Assembly (NCBI GenBank): GCA_954871525.1
Contig: OX940866.1
Coordinates: forward strand, 15,709,001-15,773,000
Source: Parietaria judaica
Lineage: Eukaryota > Streptophyta > Magnoliopsida > Rosales > Urticaceae
Reading direction: 5' to 3'
DNA length: 64,000 nt
Shown here one piece after another: positions 21,551-32,607 of this stretch. Every line of letters starts with the position of its first letter. Position 1 is the first letter of the stretch. A program made the translations under genes and the position numbers. The notes beneath the pieces were generated by a model, which was not told where the DNA came from, made no database searches, and was given only the letters and a program-made list of their open reading frames with translations.

Positions 21551-21563
21551 TTGGTATTAGAAC
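21551..21563 (+). other. Primer-binding site of Copia B
   Basis: TTGGTATTAGAAC directly after the 5' LTR, a diverged version of the initiator-Met site TGGTATCAGAGC. Confidence 0.75.
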
Positions 21564-21579
21564 GAAGGTGCCAAAGAAG

Positions 21580-22335
21580 ATGTCGTCACCAAGCGAGTCC
21601 ACCGTAGGAGAGCTGACAACGACAACAAAGATCGGATCAAAGGAATGGAATGTGACGCTCCATTACCCGATACTCACGAAGAGCAATTACTCGGTGTGGG
21701 CGTTGAAGATGCGAGTGAACTTGCAGGTGCAAGGAGTTTGGGAGGCTGTGGAAGGCAGCGATGTCGAAGGGCGCAAGGAGAGGATGGCACTCGCCGCCAT
21801 CTACCAAGGAGTTCCGGAAGATGTTATTCTCATGATCGCCGAGAAGGATTCCGCAAAGGAGGTGTGGTCGACACTTCGAACCATGTACATGGGCGCAGAT
21901 CGCGTCAAGGAAGCAAAGGTCCAGACCTTGAAGAGTGAGTTCGAGGTTATGAGGATGAGGGAAAGCGAATCAATTGATGATTTCGCTATGCGGCTCACGT
22001 CCATTGTGACCGGCATACGCTCGCTGGGAGACAAGGTGGTGGAGACCACCGTCGTCAATAAGTTTCTCCGAGAAGTGCCTCACAAGTACGGCCAGACAGA
22101 AGAAAAGTGGGGGAGCAGACTTTTCTTCTAGCTCCTCTGGTCGGAGTAGCTACAACGGTGATAGCCGAGGACGTGGTAGAGGTCGTGGACGAGGGCGAGG
22201 TCGCGGCAATGGTGCACCCATCAGGAAAGCACGACCAGGAGAGACAAGAGCACAGTGAAGTGCTATAATTGTCAGAAGCTCGGGCACTTTGCTTCAGAGT
22301 GTCGCAGCAGGAAGAAAGACGAGGAAGCAAATCCG
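21580..22335 (+). pseudogene. Copia B gag with CCHC zinc knuckle
   Basis: ATG 21580 opens a UBN2-type Copia gag (NYSVWALKMRVNLQVQGVWE, then WSTLRTMY and DFAMRLTSIVTGIRSLG). After a frameshift near 22110 come Arg/Gly-rich repeats and a canonical CX2CX4HX4C knuckle, CYNCQKLGHFASEC, at 22261-22302, which binds template RNA. The broken frame means the gag cannot be read through into its zinc knuckle. Confidence 0.88.
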
Positions 22336-22404
22336 ATGAGATTCCACGAAGAATAGCCAGCGTTGATGTTTGCCGAACAGGAGGTGAGCCTAGACGAACA
22401 AGAA

Positions 22405-22590
22405 GACAAGGAGATGATCCTCGTAGGCGAGAGAGAGCAGACCTGCCAGGAGAGCAGGGAGCAGACCTACCCGGAGAGCAGAGAGCAGACCTGCTCGGAA
22501 TCCGAGTAGAGACCAAAGACCAGCGACCAGAGAGCTCTGAGCAGAGAGGAGAGACCAGACGCCAGAGACCAGAGCGCAGACATGCTCAGA
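22405..22590 (+). repeat. GAGCAGAC minisatellite between gag and protease of Copia B
   Basis: Units such as GAGAGCAG(A)GAGCAGACCT recur about eight to ten times. The same AGCAGA/ACCAGA vocabulary appears in both LTRs and again at 24030-24160, so this low-complexity material has spread within the element. Confidence 0.7.
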
Positions 22591-22659
22591 GAAGAAGACC
22601 ACGGAGATGGTGTTTCTGATCGAGGACAAGGTTATTGCGAACCTCCTCGTTGACGGAGA

Positions 22660-23361
22660 GCAGAAAGTCTCTACCGATGTTTGGTACCTAGACAATGGTG
22701 CGAGCAACCACATGACACGAGACTGAGCTAAGTTTGAAGAGCTCGATGAGAAGATCACGGGGACCGTGAAATTCGGTGACGGCTCAATCGTAGAAATTAG
22801 AGGCAGAGGGTCCATCCTGTTCGTGTGCAAAACAGGGACCAACGCCTCATGACCCATGTCTACTACATCCCAAAGCTGAAGAGTAACATCATCAGCCTCG
22901 GACAGATGACAGAGATTGGCAACACAGTGGTGATGTCTGGTCCCTATCTAAAGATGTGGAACAGAAGTGGCAACCTACTGATGTAGGTGAAGAGAACGCC
23001 GAACAGGTTGTACAAGATTCTCTTAGAGACAGGCCAACCCGTCTGCTTAATGGCTTCCCTAGCAGACCCGGCCTGGTTGTGGCATGCAAGACTTGGGCAC
23101 GTAAAATTCTACGCGCTCAAGATGATGGGCGAGAAGGAGATGGCCTTTGGGGTTCCCAAGATTGAACACCCCAACCAGCTATGCAAATGCTGCATGATCG
23201 CGAAACATGCTCGAGTGCCATTCCCGATCAAGGCCAAGTTCCGAGCAGAACGACCTCTCCAACTTGTGCATGCGGACCTCTGTGGTCCAATTACCCCAAC
23301 AACTCTAGCTGGAAGGAAGTATTTCCTACTACTTGTTGACGACTACTATCGCTGGATGTGA
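22660..23361 (+). pseudogene. Copia B protease and GAG-pre-integrase
   Basis: The protease motif reads WYLDNGASNHM (about 22682-22712) with Asn where most Copia proteases have Ser or Thr. A TGA follows shortly after. Further on are the GAG-pre-integrase HHCC domain (WHARLGHVKFYALK, CKCCMIAKHARVPF) and the integrase start HADLCGP. A TGA at 23359-23361 sits where relatives have Trp (RWM-W-IY). Confidence 0.87.
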
Positions 23362-24267
23362 ATCTACACGCTCAAGGAGAATAGTGGAGCCTTTGAAGTC
23401 TTCAAGAAGTTCAAGAGGCTTGTGGAGAATGGGTCAGAACACAATATGAAGGTCTTGAGAACAGACCGAGGTGGAGAATTCACATCCCAGCAGTTAGGAG
23501 AGTTCTGCGATGAGGAAGGAGTCGAGCGCCACCTGACCGCACCGGACACTCCCCAGCAGAACGGTGTGGTGAAGAGACGAAACCGGACAGTGATGGACAC
23601 AACAAGGAGCTTATTGAAGAGCATGCACGTCCTGGTGAGGTTTTGGGGAGAAGCAGTTAGACACGCGGTCTATTTAATTAACCGATTTCCAATGAAGGCG
23701 CTAGGAGAGTGGACTCCCTACCAGACGTGGAATGGGAAGAAACCCCACTTGGAGTACTTGAGGGTGTTTGGGTGCACCGCACATGTGAAGACTGTGGGTC
23801 CCTATCTCAAGAAGCTCGACGATATGAGTCAGCCTATGGTGTACCTTGGTGTTGAAGACGGAAGCAAGGCACACAGACTCTTTGACCCCCGACGCGGCAA
23901 GATCCAGGTGAGCAGAGATGCTGTGTTCGAAGAAGAGAAGAAGTGGGATTGGTGCGACGAGAACGGAGACCCCGAGCAGAACTCAGTTGAGTTCGTAGTC
24001 AAAGAAGGAGAGGGCGTTGGCGAGCAGGAAGGTACCCCTACCAGCTCATTCAGCTCGGGTACCCCTTCCAGCTCGGGTACCCCTACCAGCTCTGATCCCC
24101 CACCAGCTCGGGACCGCCTACCAGCTCTGGTCTCCCCACCAGCTCTGGTACCCCTACTAGAGATTCCTGCCTGGGTACACCCAGGACACCCAGCCCGACC
24201 AGACTCAGCTCGTCCAACTCAGGAGATTCCTCGATCAAGGATGGCCCAAGGGGATTCCGTCCCCTAG
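23362..24267 (+). pseudogene. Copia B integrase core, catalytic Glu replaced
   Basis: The frame carries LRTDRGGEFTS (second catalytic Asp) and TPQQNGVVKRRNR. In Copia integrases the residue after GV(V/A) is the catalytic Glu; here the codon at 23572-23574 is AAG (Lys). The frame continues through the typical GKKPHLEYLRVFGC segment and ends in a Ser/Thr/Pro-rich linker of repeated CCAGCTC(T/G)GG units (24030-24160). Confidence 0.88.
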
Positions 24268-24293
24268 CAGAAGTCTATGAAGAGTCTCAGGAA

Positions 24294-25870
24294 GTGGAGA
24301 TGAACCTAGAAGAGTTGTCCTTGTTGTGCGCCGAGGAGCCGGCCAACTACCAAGAGGCAGCTACCGAGCAGGAATCGCAAGAATCAATGGAGAAGGAGCT
24401 GGAGTCTATAGAGAAGAACATGACGTGGGAGCTCACCGACTTGCCCAAAGGTCACAAGCCCATTGGCTTGAAGTGGGTGTACAAGCTCAAGAAGGACACC
24501 GAGGGGAATGTATTAAAGCACAAGACAAGGCTAGTAGCCAAAGGCTACGTGCAGAGGCAAGGAGTCGACTTCGAGGAAGTCTTTGCTCCCGTGGCGAGAC
24601 TAGACACGATCAGACTCATCCTAGCCCTAGCAGCTCATCGAGGTTGGGAGATTCACCACATGGATGTCAAATCAGCATTCTTAAATGGTGACCACAAGGA
24701 AGAAGTCTACGTCAGTCACCCTGAAGGTTTTGGCGTCAAGGGCAAGGAGAAGAAGGTGTACAAGCTCTCCAAGGCTCTATACGGGCTCGTCAAGCTCCAA
24801 AGGCGTGGAACATACGCCTCGACAAGAGTTTGAAGAGTCTTGGATTCACAAAGTGCTCCAGGGAGCAGGCAGTGTGCACCAGGAGCAGCAAAGAAGAAGT
24901 TCTGGTCGTTGGAGTTTATGTGGACGACCTGATAGTCACTGGATCCAGCGCAGGAGGCGTAGAAGGATTCAAGAAGCAAATGATGGCCGAGTTCGAGATG
25001 AGTGATCATGGACTACTTTCTTACTACCTCGACATCGAGGTAGACCAGAAGAAGGACTGCATCATGCTTAAGCAGTCGGCCTACGCGAAGAAGATCCTCA
25101 AGCAATTCGAGATGACGGATTGCAACCCGAGCAAGTACCCAATGGAGGCGAAGCTGCAGCTCGGGAAGGATGCTAAAGGAGGAGAAGTGGATCCCACAGA
25201 GTACAGACGCGTGATCGGGTGTTTGAGGTATCTCACCCACACCCGACCAGACATTTCTCACGCAGTCGGGATAGTTAGTCGTTTCATGGAGAAGCCCAAA
25301 AGTGCAAACCAGCAGGCCGTGAAGCACATCTTGCGCTACGTGAAGGGAACGACAGACTACGGGATCTAATATGGAAGAGGCAGGGGAGCAGAAGAGCTAG
25401 TCGGCTTCACTGACAGCGATCTGGCCGGTGACATTGATGATAAGAAGAGTACCGGAGGGATGGCGTTCTACCTCAACGGGAACCTGATCACCTGGCAATC
25501 TCAGAAGCAGAAGACTGTAGCTCTATCCTCATGTGAAGCGGAGTTCATGGCAGCAACCGCAACAACGTGTCAAGCTATGTGGTTGAAGGGGATTTGAGTG
25601 AAGTGATTGGAGACGAGCAGAAGCCAGTAACACTCTATGTGGACAACAAGTCCGCAATAGCACTGATGAAGAACCCAGTGTTTCATGGTCGGAGAAAACA
25701 CATAGGCACTCGGTATCATTATATTCGCGAGTGTGTGGAGAAGCGGAAGATCATCATGGATTTTGTCAACACGAAGGAGCAGCAGACAGACATACTCACC
25801 AAGGCTCTAGCAAGAGTTAATTTCGTGGAGATGAGAGAGCTTCTCGGGGTGAAGAACCTCGACCCAAGTC
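24294..25870 (+). pseudogene. Copia B RT and RNase H
   Basis: The RT begins with [22 protein letters not shown] and includes [10 protein letters not shown] 1-bp loss near 24790 shifts the frame in the ALYGL-QAP region. The catalytic YVDD is intact at 24917-24928 (GVYVDDLIVTG). RNase H follows with FTDSDLAGD, SSCEAEFMAA, YVDNKSAIAL and TDILTKAL, interrupted by a TAA near 25367 and a frameshift near 25595. The last frame has no stop before the 3' LTR and runs about 94 codons into it (to 26169). Confidence 0.9.
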
Positions 25871-25876
25871 AAACTT

Positions 25877-25887
25877 ACAGGGGAGAA
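25877..25887 (+). other. Polypurine tract of Copia B
   Basis: ACAGGGGAGAA directly upstream of the 3' LTR start TGTGAG. Confidence 0.85.
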
Positions 25888-26516
25888 TGTGAGTTTAAGC
25901 CTGACTTGGCTCAACCCCTAGCAGAGATCTCCCCACCAGAGCTTCCCCTAGCAGAGAAGGGCCCGAACAGAAATCTTCCTAGAAGGAATTCCCCCACCAG
26001 AGAGTTCCCCACCACAGATGGGTCCGACCGGAGATTTCCCTCAGCAGGAAGGAACCCGACCAGGAATGCTCCTACCAGAGATGGCCCTAACAGAGATGAG
26101 GGAGAGCAGAAGTGGCTCCCTAGAAGAAGAGCCCCGAGCAGGATTGCCCTGGGCAGAAACACACCCTAGCAGCCCTGCTAGGGACACCCGACAAGAAGTC
26201 ATCGAAACCCATTCTAGAAGGTGCCAAACTTGAGGAGCAAGTTTGGAGATTTGATTTGATTTGGTTTCCTGATTCTGTTAGGATTCGAATGTAAATGTAT
26301 AAGATTTGATTGAGTTTCTTTTAGGAAGGTTAGCTAGGGTTTCATTTTTCTGGTATCCTATAAATACCTGTGTTAGTGTTTATTTTGTAACTCCTCCTTT
26401 GTATTTTTTGCCTTCAAATTTATCAAAGAGAAAATTCTCCCAAGTTCTTTTTTCTTTTTTCTTGCTCTTCGTGTATTGTTCTTTGGTTGCAGATCCATTC
26501 TCAATGGGAACCAACA
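25888..26516 (+). repeat. 3' LTR of Copia B (629 bp)
   Basis: Same ends as 20921-21549. The equal length is a coincidence: this copy lacks one ~15-bp repeat unit near its start and has an extra one (ACCAGAGATGGCCCTA) further in. Confidence 0.95.
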
Positions 26517-26598
26517 ACGACTAGGGTTGCTAACGCTGCGTCGAAACCCTTTGGCAGCCTTGTCGGCTTACGGCGGCGAAGTTTCCCGAGATGGAGAC
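26517..26598 (-). other. F1 leader fragment between Copia B and Gypsy C
   Basis: These 82 bp match the F2 leader at about 44029-44103 (GGTTGCTAACGCTGC...GAGATGGAGAC). They prove that B and C inserted into the same F1 leader, only 82 bp apart. Confidence 0.85.
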
Positions 26599-27439
26599 TG
26601 TTGATGTTCAAATTCGTCATTATTTAATATGACATAAAATCCTAAAGTTGTGAATTAATTAAATTTATAAATAAAGATTAAAGGTTTTAAAGGAATAAAT
26701 TGATATCCATAAAAGCCCAATAGAGAAGCCCATTAGAGCTCTCAATCAGATGAAGCCCAACGGATACAAAGCCACTCGGCTTAAAAAGCCCAAAGGCCCA
26801 ATACTATCCGTCATCAGCCCAGGAAGAAGAGGGTAGAATCGTCACATTCTCTACCCGGCATTTCAATTCAAACCCCAGCAGAAGACCAGGAGCACAGAGT
26901 CAAGTCTTCAACGGGTATAATTCAAACACGACGAAGAGAACGCAGTCGTGGGACACGTGTAGCAAGACAAGCCATTCAACCCGTTCAGCCCGGAGAGAAG
27001 ACCCCACAATTCCTGGAAGTCCAACGGGAAGAATTGAAGCCTATAAATATCAAGCTCAAGCTCAGATCAACACACAGATCCCTGAGAGAATACATCGAGA
27101 GCTCGCAACCCGGCATTTCTGCTTACTTGAGATTTTCGTTGTATTCAGTTTACCCTTCTTTTCTTTTCTCTTGTTCTAGACGTGATTTGCTGCTTGTAGC
27201 TGTCCGTCTATGTCATTTGTCGCAATAAACTTACAGAGGACGTAGTTAACTACCGCCTTGGGACGAACCTCTATAAAAAACTCCTCGTCTCATTTATATT
27301 GCTTATATATATACATATATCGAGAGTGAATCGAGAGCTTGCAACGTGAGAGATCGAACTCCACCAAATCATCAACCTCAAGAACATCATACGCTCACAA
27401 GTCACACTTGACTGTTTGAAGTGGGAAACCACGTCAACA
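26599..27439 (+). repeat. 5' LTR of Gypsy C (841 bp)
   Basis: Starts TGTTGATGTTCA, ends CACGTCAACA. A TATAAATA box lies near 27042. The same LTR occurs at 39729-40573 and, inverted and truncated, at 45727-46106. Confidence 0.95.
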
Positions 27440-27440
27440 G

Positions 27441-27459
27441 TTTGGCGCCGTCTGTGGGA
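27441..27459 (+). other. Primer-binding site of Gypsy C
   Basis: TTTGGCGCCGTCTGTGGGA begins right after the LTR, a sequence common at this place in plant Tat-type Gypsy elements. Confidence 0.85.
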
Positions 27460-27503
27460 ATGTGATCTCGCTAACATCTACAATCTCAAAGCACTCTGCA
27501 AAC

Positions 27504-28805
27504 ATGAGCAACAACGAAGACCAAACCGTGACTGGATCTGAGGTTGTTAATGCCGGACAGAACACAGAATCTGACTCCTTGATGTCTCAACTAGAGGCAA
27601 GAAACGCCGAGAACCAAGAGCTGTGCAGGCAACTCGACCTGTTCTTAGCAAATCAACCTCAAAATGAACAACACTCAAACCCTAGCCGGATAAATCAGGA
27701 GCAAGGCTCTGGGCATCAAAGCAGAGCCAACCTTAGTGCGATCCATTTCGACTTCACTGACCTGGAAAATCCGCAAGCACAGAGGCAAAACCAGCCCAGA
27801 CTGCCCAGCGGCCCTAGACCCTTAATACCCCCGCCACCTCCCGACGGAGGGCAACCCCTTTTCACTCCCTTGTCGAGAACCAACCCGACTAGGACAAAAA
27901 ATCTCGCGTCAAGCAGTCGCCAACGCTCCGACCACCCTAGCTATTCGTCGGTGTACGAGAAAAGCCGCAACATCAATCTGGGCCTCCAGGGCCGACCGGT
28001 CATATATCCGAGGTATCCCAGCCCGGTATACGGACAGGAATCCCTCCAACCCGCGCACCCAGAACCGGCTCCTCGGTGTACGAAATTGGAGGAGCTTAAA
28101 CGCACAATTGAAGAAATGAACGAGAAACTCGTTCGTGTGCACTCCCGGGTGCACAGCGCTACCACCGCTGCCCCTGAAATTGAGCGGTTAGTGGAAGAAT
28201 CGAGAAGAACTCCCTTCTCACTCGCCATAACCGGCGTAAAGCTCAGGGATTGCGGGCGTGTGAATCTGCCAAGGTATGACGGGACGACTGATCCCAAAGT
28301 ACACCTAAGATCATTTAGGATCGCTATGGGACGGGAAAACCTGCAAGCACACGAAGTGGACGCGGGGCGATGACAGTACTTCGCGGAAAATCTGGCTGGC
28401 CCGGCAATGGAGTGGTTCTCAAAATTAGAACCACGATCCATCGAAAACTTCGAACAGCTGACAACCGTGTTTCTCAAACACTTTTCCATGTTCATGGAAA
28501 CCGAGACCACAGTGGCAAACCTCTATGCTTTACAGCAGGAGAGAGGAGAGCCGTTTCGGGCCTTTATGACCAGGTTCAAAAAGACCATGGTAAAGATAAA
28601 CGGGATCAGTGATGAAACAGCCATAGCCGCACTCACAGCCGGACTATGGTACGACTCAAAGTTCAAAACGGACATCGTCGTGAATCATTACAGCTCCATT
28701 GAAGAAGGTCATCCAACTGGATCAAACACGATGAAGAGCTAGAAGCACTGTGAAGAAAACACAACCTCCAGCCCGGCCATCAGCGAAACAAAGGCCCAAC
28801 CAGCT
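27504..28805 (+). pseudogene. Gypsy C gag
   Basis: Start taken at ATG 27504 (an upstream in-frame ATG at 27462 is also possible). A Pro/Gln-rich N-terminal half is followed by the retrotransposon gag domain: FRIAMGRENLQAHE, then AMEWFSKLEPRSIENFEQL and RGEPFRAFMTRFKK. A TGA at 28371-28373 lies inside the domain and a frameshift lies near 28700. I find no CX2CX4HX4C or CEFH-type knuckle before the protease, so the nucleocapsid part appears to be lost. Confidence 0.88.
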
Positions 28806-28810
28806 AGCCA

Positions 28811-29707
28811 ATGCAGTCTAGGACCGGATTCCACAACAACGCCTTCCGAGGACCAAGAAACGCCTCACCCGTCCAGAAACATCCTTTTCAAACCGGACAC
28901 CCAAGAGGGAACAACAGACCAAACCCGCGAAATCCGTACGTGTTCAACGTAAATTCAGAAACCCAGCTAAACAAGAGAGGACGGGTACACATGCTCGAAG
29001 AACCGGACGAGCAAACGTATGAGGAAGCAGAAGACGTTGGCGGACAGCTTAATGAGATCCCCGAGCCCATTGGCAGATTCTACACAATAGTAGGAGGATC
29101 GCAACTGCACGGAAACTCAGTCAATTCCATCAAGGCTCACCAGCGGAGTCTCAAGGCCGGACCAATAGTCGTTTCGAGGCAAGAACCAGATTTTGAAATC
29201 TCATTCAAGGACAGTGAAGCGGCCACGCTGATTGGACCACACGACGACGCACTGGTCGTCATACTCCTAGTTGCCTCATATACGATGGATAGAATCTTAA
29301 TCGATAACGGGAGCTCAGTCGACGTGATTTTCCTGGAACCATTGCTGAAGCTGGGGGTCGAAGAAAAAGATATCAACAGAGAAGCTATCCCGCTAACCGG
29401 CTTTGATGGATGGACCATCAATTCAATAGGGATGGTTCGGTTGCCAATCGCAGCAGCAGGAGTGGGAAGGACGAAGAACTTCCTAGTGTTGGACTGCCCG
29501 TCAGTTTACAATATGATACTGGGAAGACCCTGGCTGCATATGATGAAGGCCTTACCATCAACTTATCATAAACTAATACGCTTCCCGAATAGGGAAGGAA
29601 AAATTGTTGAAATCAAGGGAAACCAAAAGCAATCCAGAATCTGCTATATGAGCGCATTCCGGAATATCCAGGCCGCTAAGGCCGAAAGGGAGAAATCTAC
29701 CGCATAG
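28811..29707 (+). pseudogene. Gypsy C protease region
   Basis: In frame with pol downstream. The aspartic protease motif is ILIDNGSSVDVIF (DNG at 29303-29311, Asn in place of the usual Ser/Thr), followed by the second protease signature ILGRPWLH. It ends with TAG at 29705-29707. I cannot tell whether this stop is natural for the family or a mutation; the homologous spot in D lies beyond the window. Confidence 0.85.
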
Positions 29708-29713
29708 CAACTA

Positions 29714-32607
29714 ATGTCGGTAGAAGGAAAAGAGGAGGATGACCAGGAAAGGACCACCAACACGGACAGACCCAACGTGGAAATGACAGTCCAGGTCCAG
29801 ATCGATCCCGACAATCCGAATCACCGGGTAGGGATAGGAAAAGGACTGGACAATAACGTCAGAAAAGAACTCCTCAAATTCCTCACCAAAAACCGGGATT
29901 GTTTTGCTTGGTCCCACGAGGACATGCCCGAGATAGACCCAAGCATCGCAACCCACCGCCTGAATGTAGACCCCAGCTATAAGCCGGTAAAACAAAAAAG
30001 GCGGAAGCTAGGCCCAGATCAGGCCCAAGCTGTGAACGAAGAAGTCACAAAGCTGTTGCGAACCGGATCCATCCGGGAAGTCAAGTACCCGGACTGGTTG
30101 GCAAATACAGTCGTCGTGAAAAAGAAAAACGGAAAGGCTAGAGTCTGTATTGACTTCACTGACCTAAACAAAGCTTGTCCCAAAGACAGTTTCCCAATGC
30201 CCCACATTGACCGCCTGGTCGAAGCGACGTGCGGGCATGAATTACTGTCATTCATGGATGCATTTTCGGGATACAATCAGATCCTCATGCACCCAGAGGA
30301 CTAGGAAAAAACGGCTTTCATAACCGACAGGGGTATATACTGTTACAAAGTTATGCCCTTTGGGTTAAAAAATGCCAGAGCCACATATCAAAGATTAGTC
30401 AACCAGATGTTTGCCAAGCAGCTCGGCAAAACTATGGAGGTCTATATTGATGATATGTTGGTAAAATCCTCCCAAGCAACGGATCATGTAGCCCACTTAG
30501 AAGAGTGCTTCGCGATACTACGGAAGTATCAAATGAAGCTTAATCCGACAAAATGCATCTTTGGGGTAACTTTGGGAAAATTCCTAGGTTACTTGGTCAC
30601 ACAGCGAGGAATATAAGCTAATCCTGACCAGATAAAAGCCCTCCAGAACATGACCTCCCCAAGAACTGTTAGGGAGACACAAAGGCTGACCGAGAGAATC
30701 GCAGCTCTTAATCAGTTCATATCAAGAGCTACGGACAAGTGTTTACCCTTTTACAAACTGTTGAAGGGGAACAAAAAGTTCGTATGGACCGAAGAGTGCG
30801 AGGAATCATTCCAAAAGCTAAAAAGATACCTCTCCACGCCGCCCATACTTACCATACCGATCCTGGGAGAGCCGTTATTCTTATACTTGGCTGTCTCATC
30901 ATTGGCGGTGAGTGGGGTAATAGTGAGAGAGGACCGCGGTGAACAAAGACCAATATTCTACATCAGCAAATCTCTAGAAGATGCTGAAACCAGATATCCA
31001 GCTATCAAAAAACTCGCATTGGCAATGATAACCGCAGCGAGAAAACTCCGGCCTTACTTCCAATCCCACACTATCATGGTCATGACCACCCAATCTTTGA
31101 GGATCATCCTCCACAGCCCGAACCAATCGGGAAGACTCACAAAATGGGCAGTCGAGCTAAGCGAGTTCGATATAGAATACAAAATCCGTACCTGTGCAAA
31201 ATCACAAGTACTGGCTGACTTTCTGATCGAATTACCGGCCGATGGCTCGAAAGAGGGTCACGAAGATGGAGAATGGAGACTCGAAGTCGATGGAGCCTCA
31301 AACCAAGGTGGATCTGGGATCGGGATTCGTTTGATATCCCCTACGGGAGAAGTGTTGGAACAATCTTTCAGATTGAAATTCCACGCGACAAACAACGAGA
31401 CCGAATCCGAGGCCCTCATTGCTGGCCTCAAACTAGCAAAAGCCGTAGGAGCCCGAAGGATAAGGGCCCATTCCGAATCCAAGCTAGTTACTAGTCAAAT
31501 CAGTGGTGAGTACGCCACCCATAACGATAGAATGGAAAAATACATTTCGGTAGTAAAAGGATTAATTCAACAGTTCGATCACGTTGAGATAATCCAGATA
31601 CCGAGGAGCGAGAACGCATCAGCAGATGCATTGGCTGGTTTAGCTTCAACCTCGAATCCCGAAGTAAAGAGGATAATTCCAGTCGAAACAATAGACGAAC
31701 CTAGCGTGACACGCGAAGTTTACAGCATCCAAATGGAAGAAGACGATTGGAGAACCCCGATCGTCAACTATATCCTAACCGGAGCCAAACTCCAAGACAA
31801 GCAGAAGGCTAGGAAACTGAGAATCCAAAGCGCCAGGTTCTGCATTATCGGGGGGAAATTGTACAAACGCAGCTACACCGGACCCTACCTAAGGTGCCTA
31901 GGGAAGACCGAAGCTCAAATTGTACTCCACGAAATCCATGACGGAGAATGTGGCAACCACTCCGGAGGAAGATCTTTGGCAAACAAAGCAAAAAGGCAAG
32001 GCTTTTTCTGGGCCACTATGCTGGCAGACAGCGAAGCCCATGCAAAAAGATGCGATAAATGCCAAAGACACTCCCCGTCCATACACCGGCCAGCAGAAGA
32101 ACTCTCCTCAGTCTCAGTCCCATACCCTTTCATGAAATGGTCTATGGACATAGTCGGGCCTTTTCCCCTAGCCCCGGGGAAACTGCATTTTCAATGGTAT
32201 ACGGCACCGAAGCCGTAATACCAGTAGAGATAGAGACACCCAGCCATTGAAGGGAACACGCACCCTTGAACGCAGAACTCAATGACAAAATGAGGGAAGA
32301 TCAGCTCGATCACATCGACGAAAGACGAGAACAGGCTTTGATAAGAATAACTAACTATCAAAATTCGATAGCAAAGTATTATAATTCCAAGATCAAACGT
32401 CGAAAATTCATCGTGGGAGAGCTGGTCCTAAGAAAATTTTTCCAGAACACCGCCGAGTTGAACGCGGGTAAGCTCGGGGCTAACTGGGAAGGACCTTACA
32501 TCGTCACTGAAGTAGTAAAACCTAGAGTATACCGGCTAGCCACTCCGGAAGGAACGAGAGTCCTCCGGAGCTGGAATGCCATGCACCTGAGGAAATACTA
32601 CGCCTAA
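29714..32607 (+). pseudogene. Gypsy C pol: RT, RNase H, second RNase H, broken integrase
   Basis: RT: VKKKNGKARVCIDFTDLNKAC, FMDAFSGYNQI and the catalytic YIDD at 30443-30454. Next come the ordinary Gypsy RNase H (LFLYLAVSS...QVLADFLIEL) and a second, archaeal-type RNase H (LEVDGASNQGG, ATNNETESEALIAGL, HSESKLVTSQ, RSENASADALA), diagnostic of the Tat lineage. The HSDSK Asp is Glu here (31474-31476). The integrase zinc-binding H2C2 is present (CDKCQRHSP), but about 0.38 kb of catalytic core is deleted at 32174-32178. Stops: TAG 30302, TAA 30614. The C-terminal frame ends at 32607. Confidence 0.92.

Larger units (their letters stand above)
20921..26516 (+). mobile_element. Copia element B, nested in F1 leader
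   Basis: A 5.6-kb Ty1/Copia element: two 629-bp LTRs, an initiator-Met-like primer-binding site, a polypurine tract and a single gag-pol region in Copia order. It differs from the long-LTR Copia family. Flanking 5-mers (GGGAC left, ACGAC right) match only in part, so the target duplication is mutated or the copy was rearranged. Several stops, frameshifts and a lost integrase Glu show it is inactive. Confidence 0.93.
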
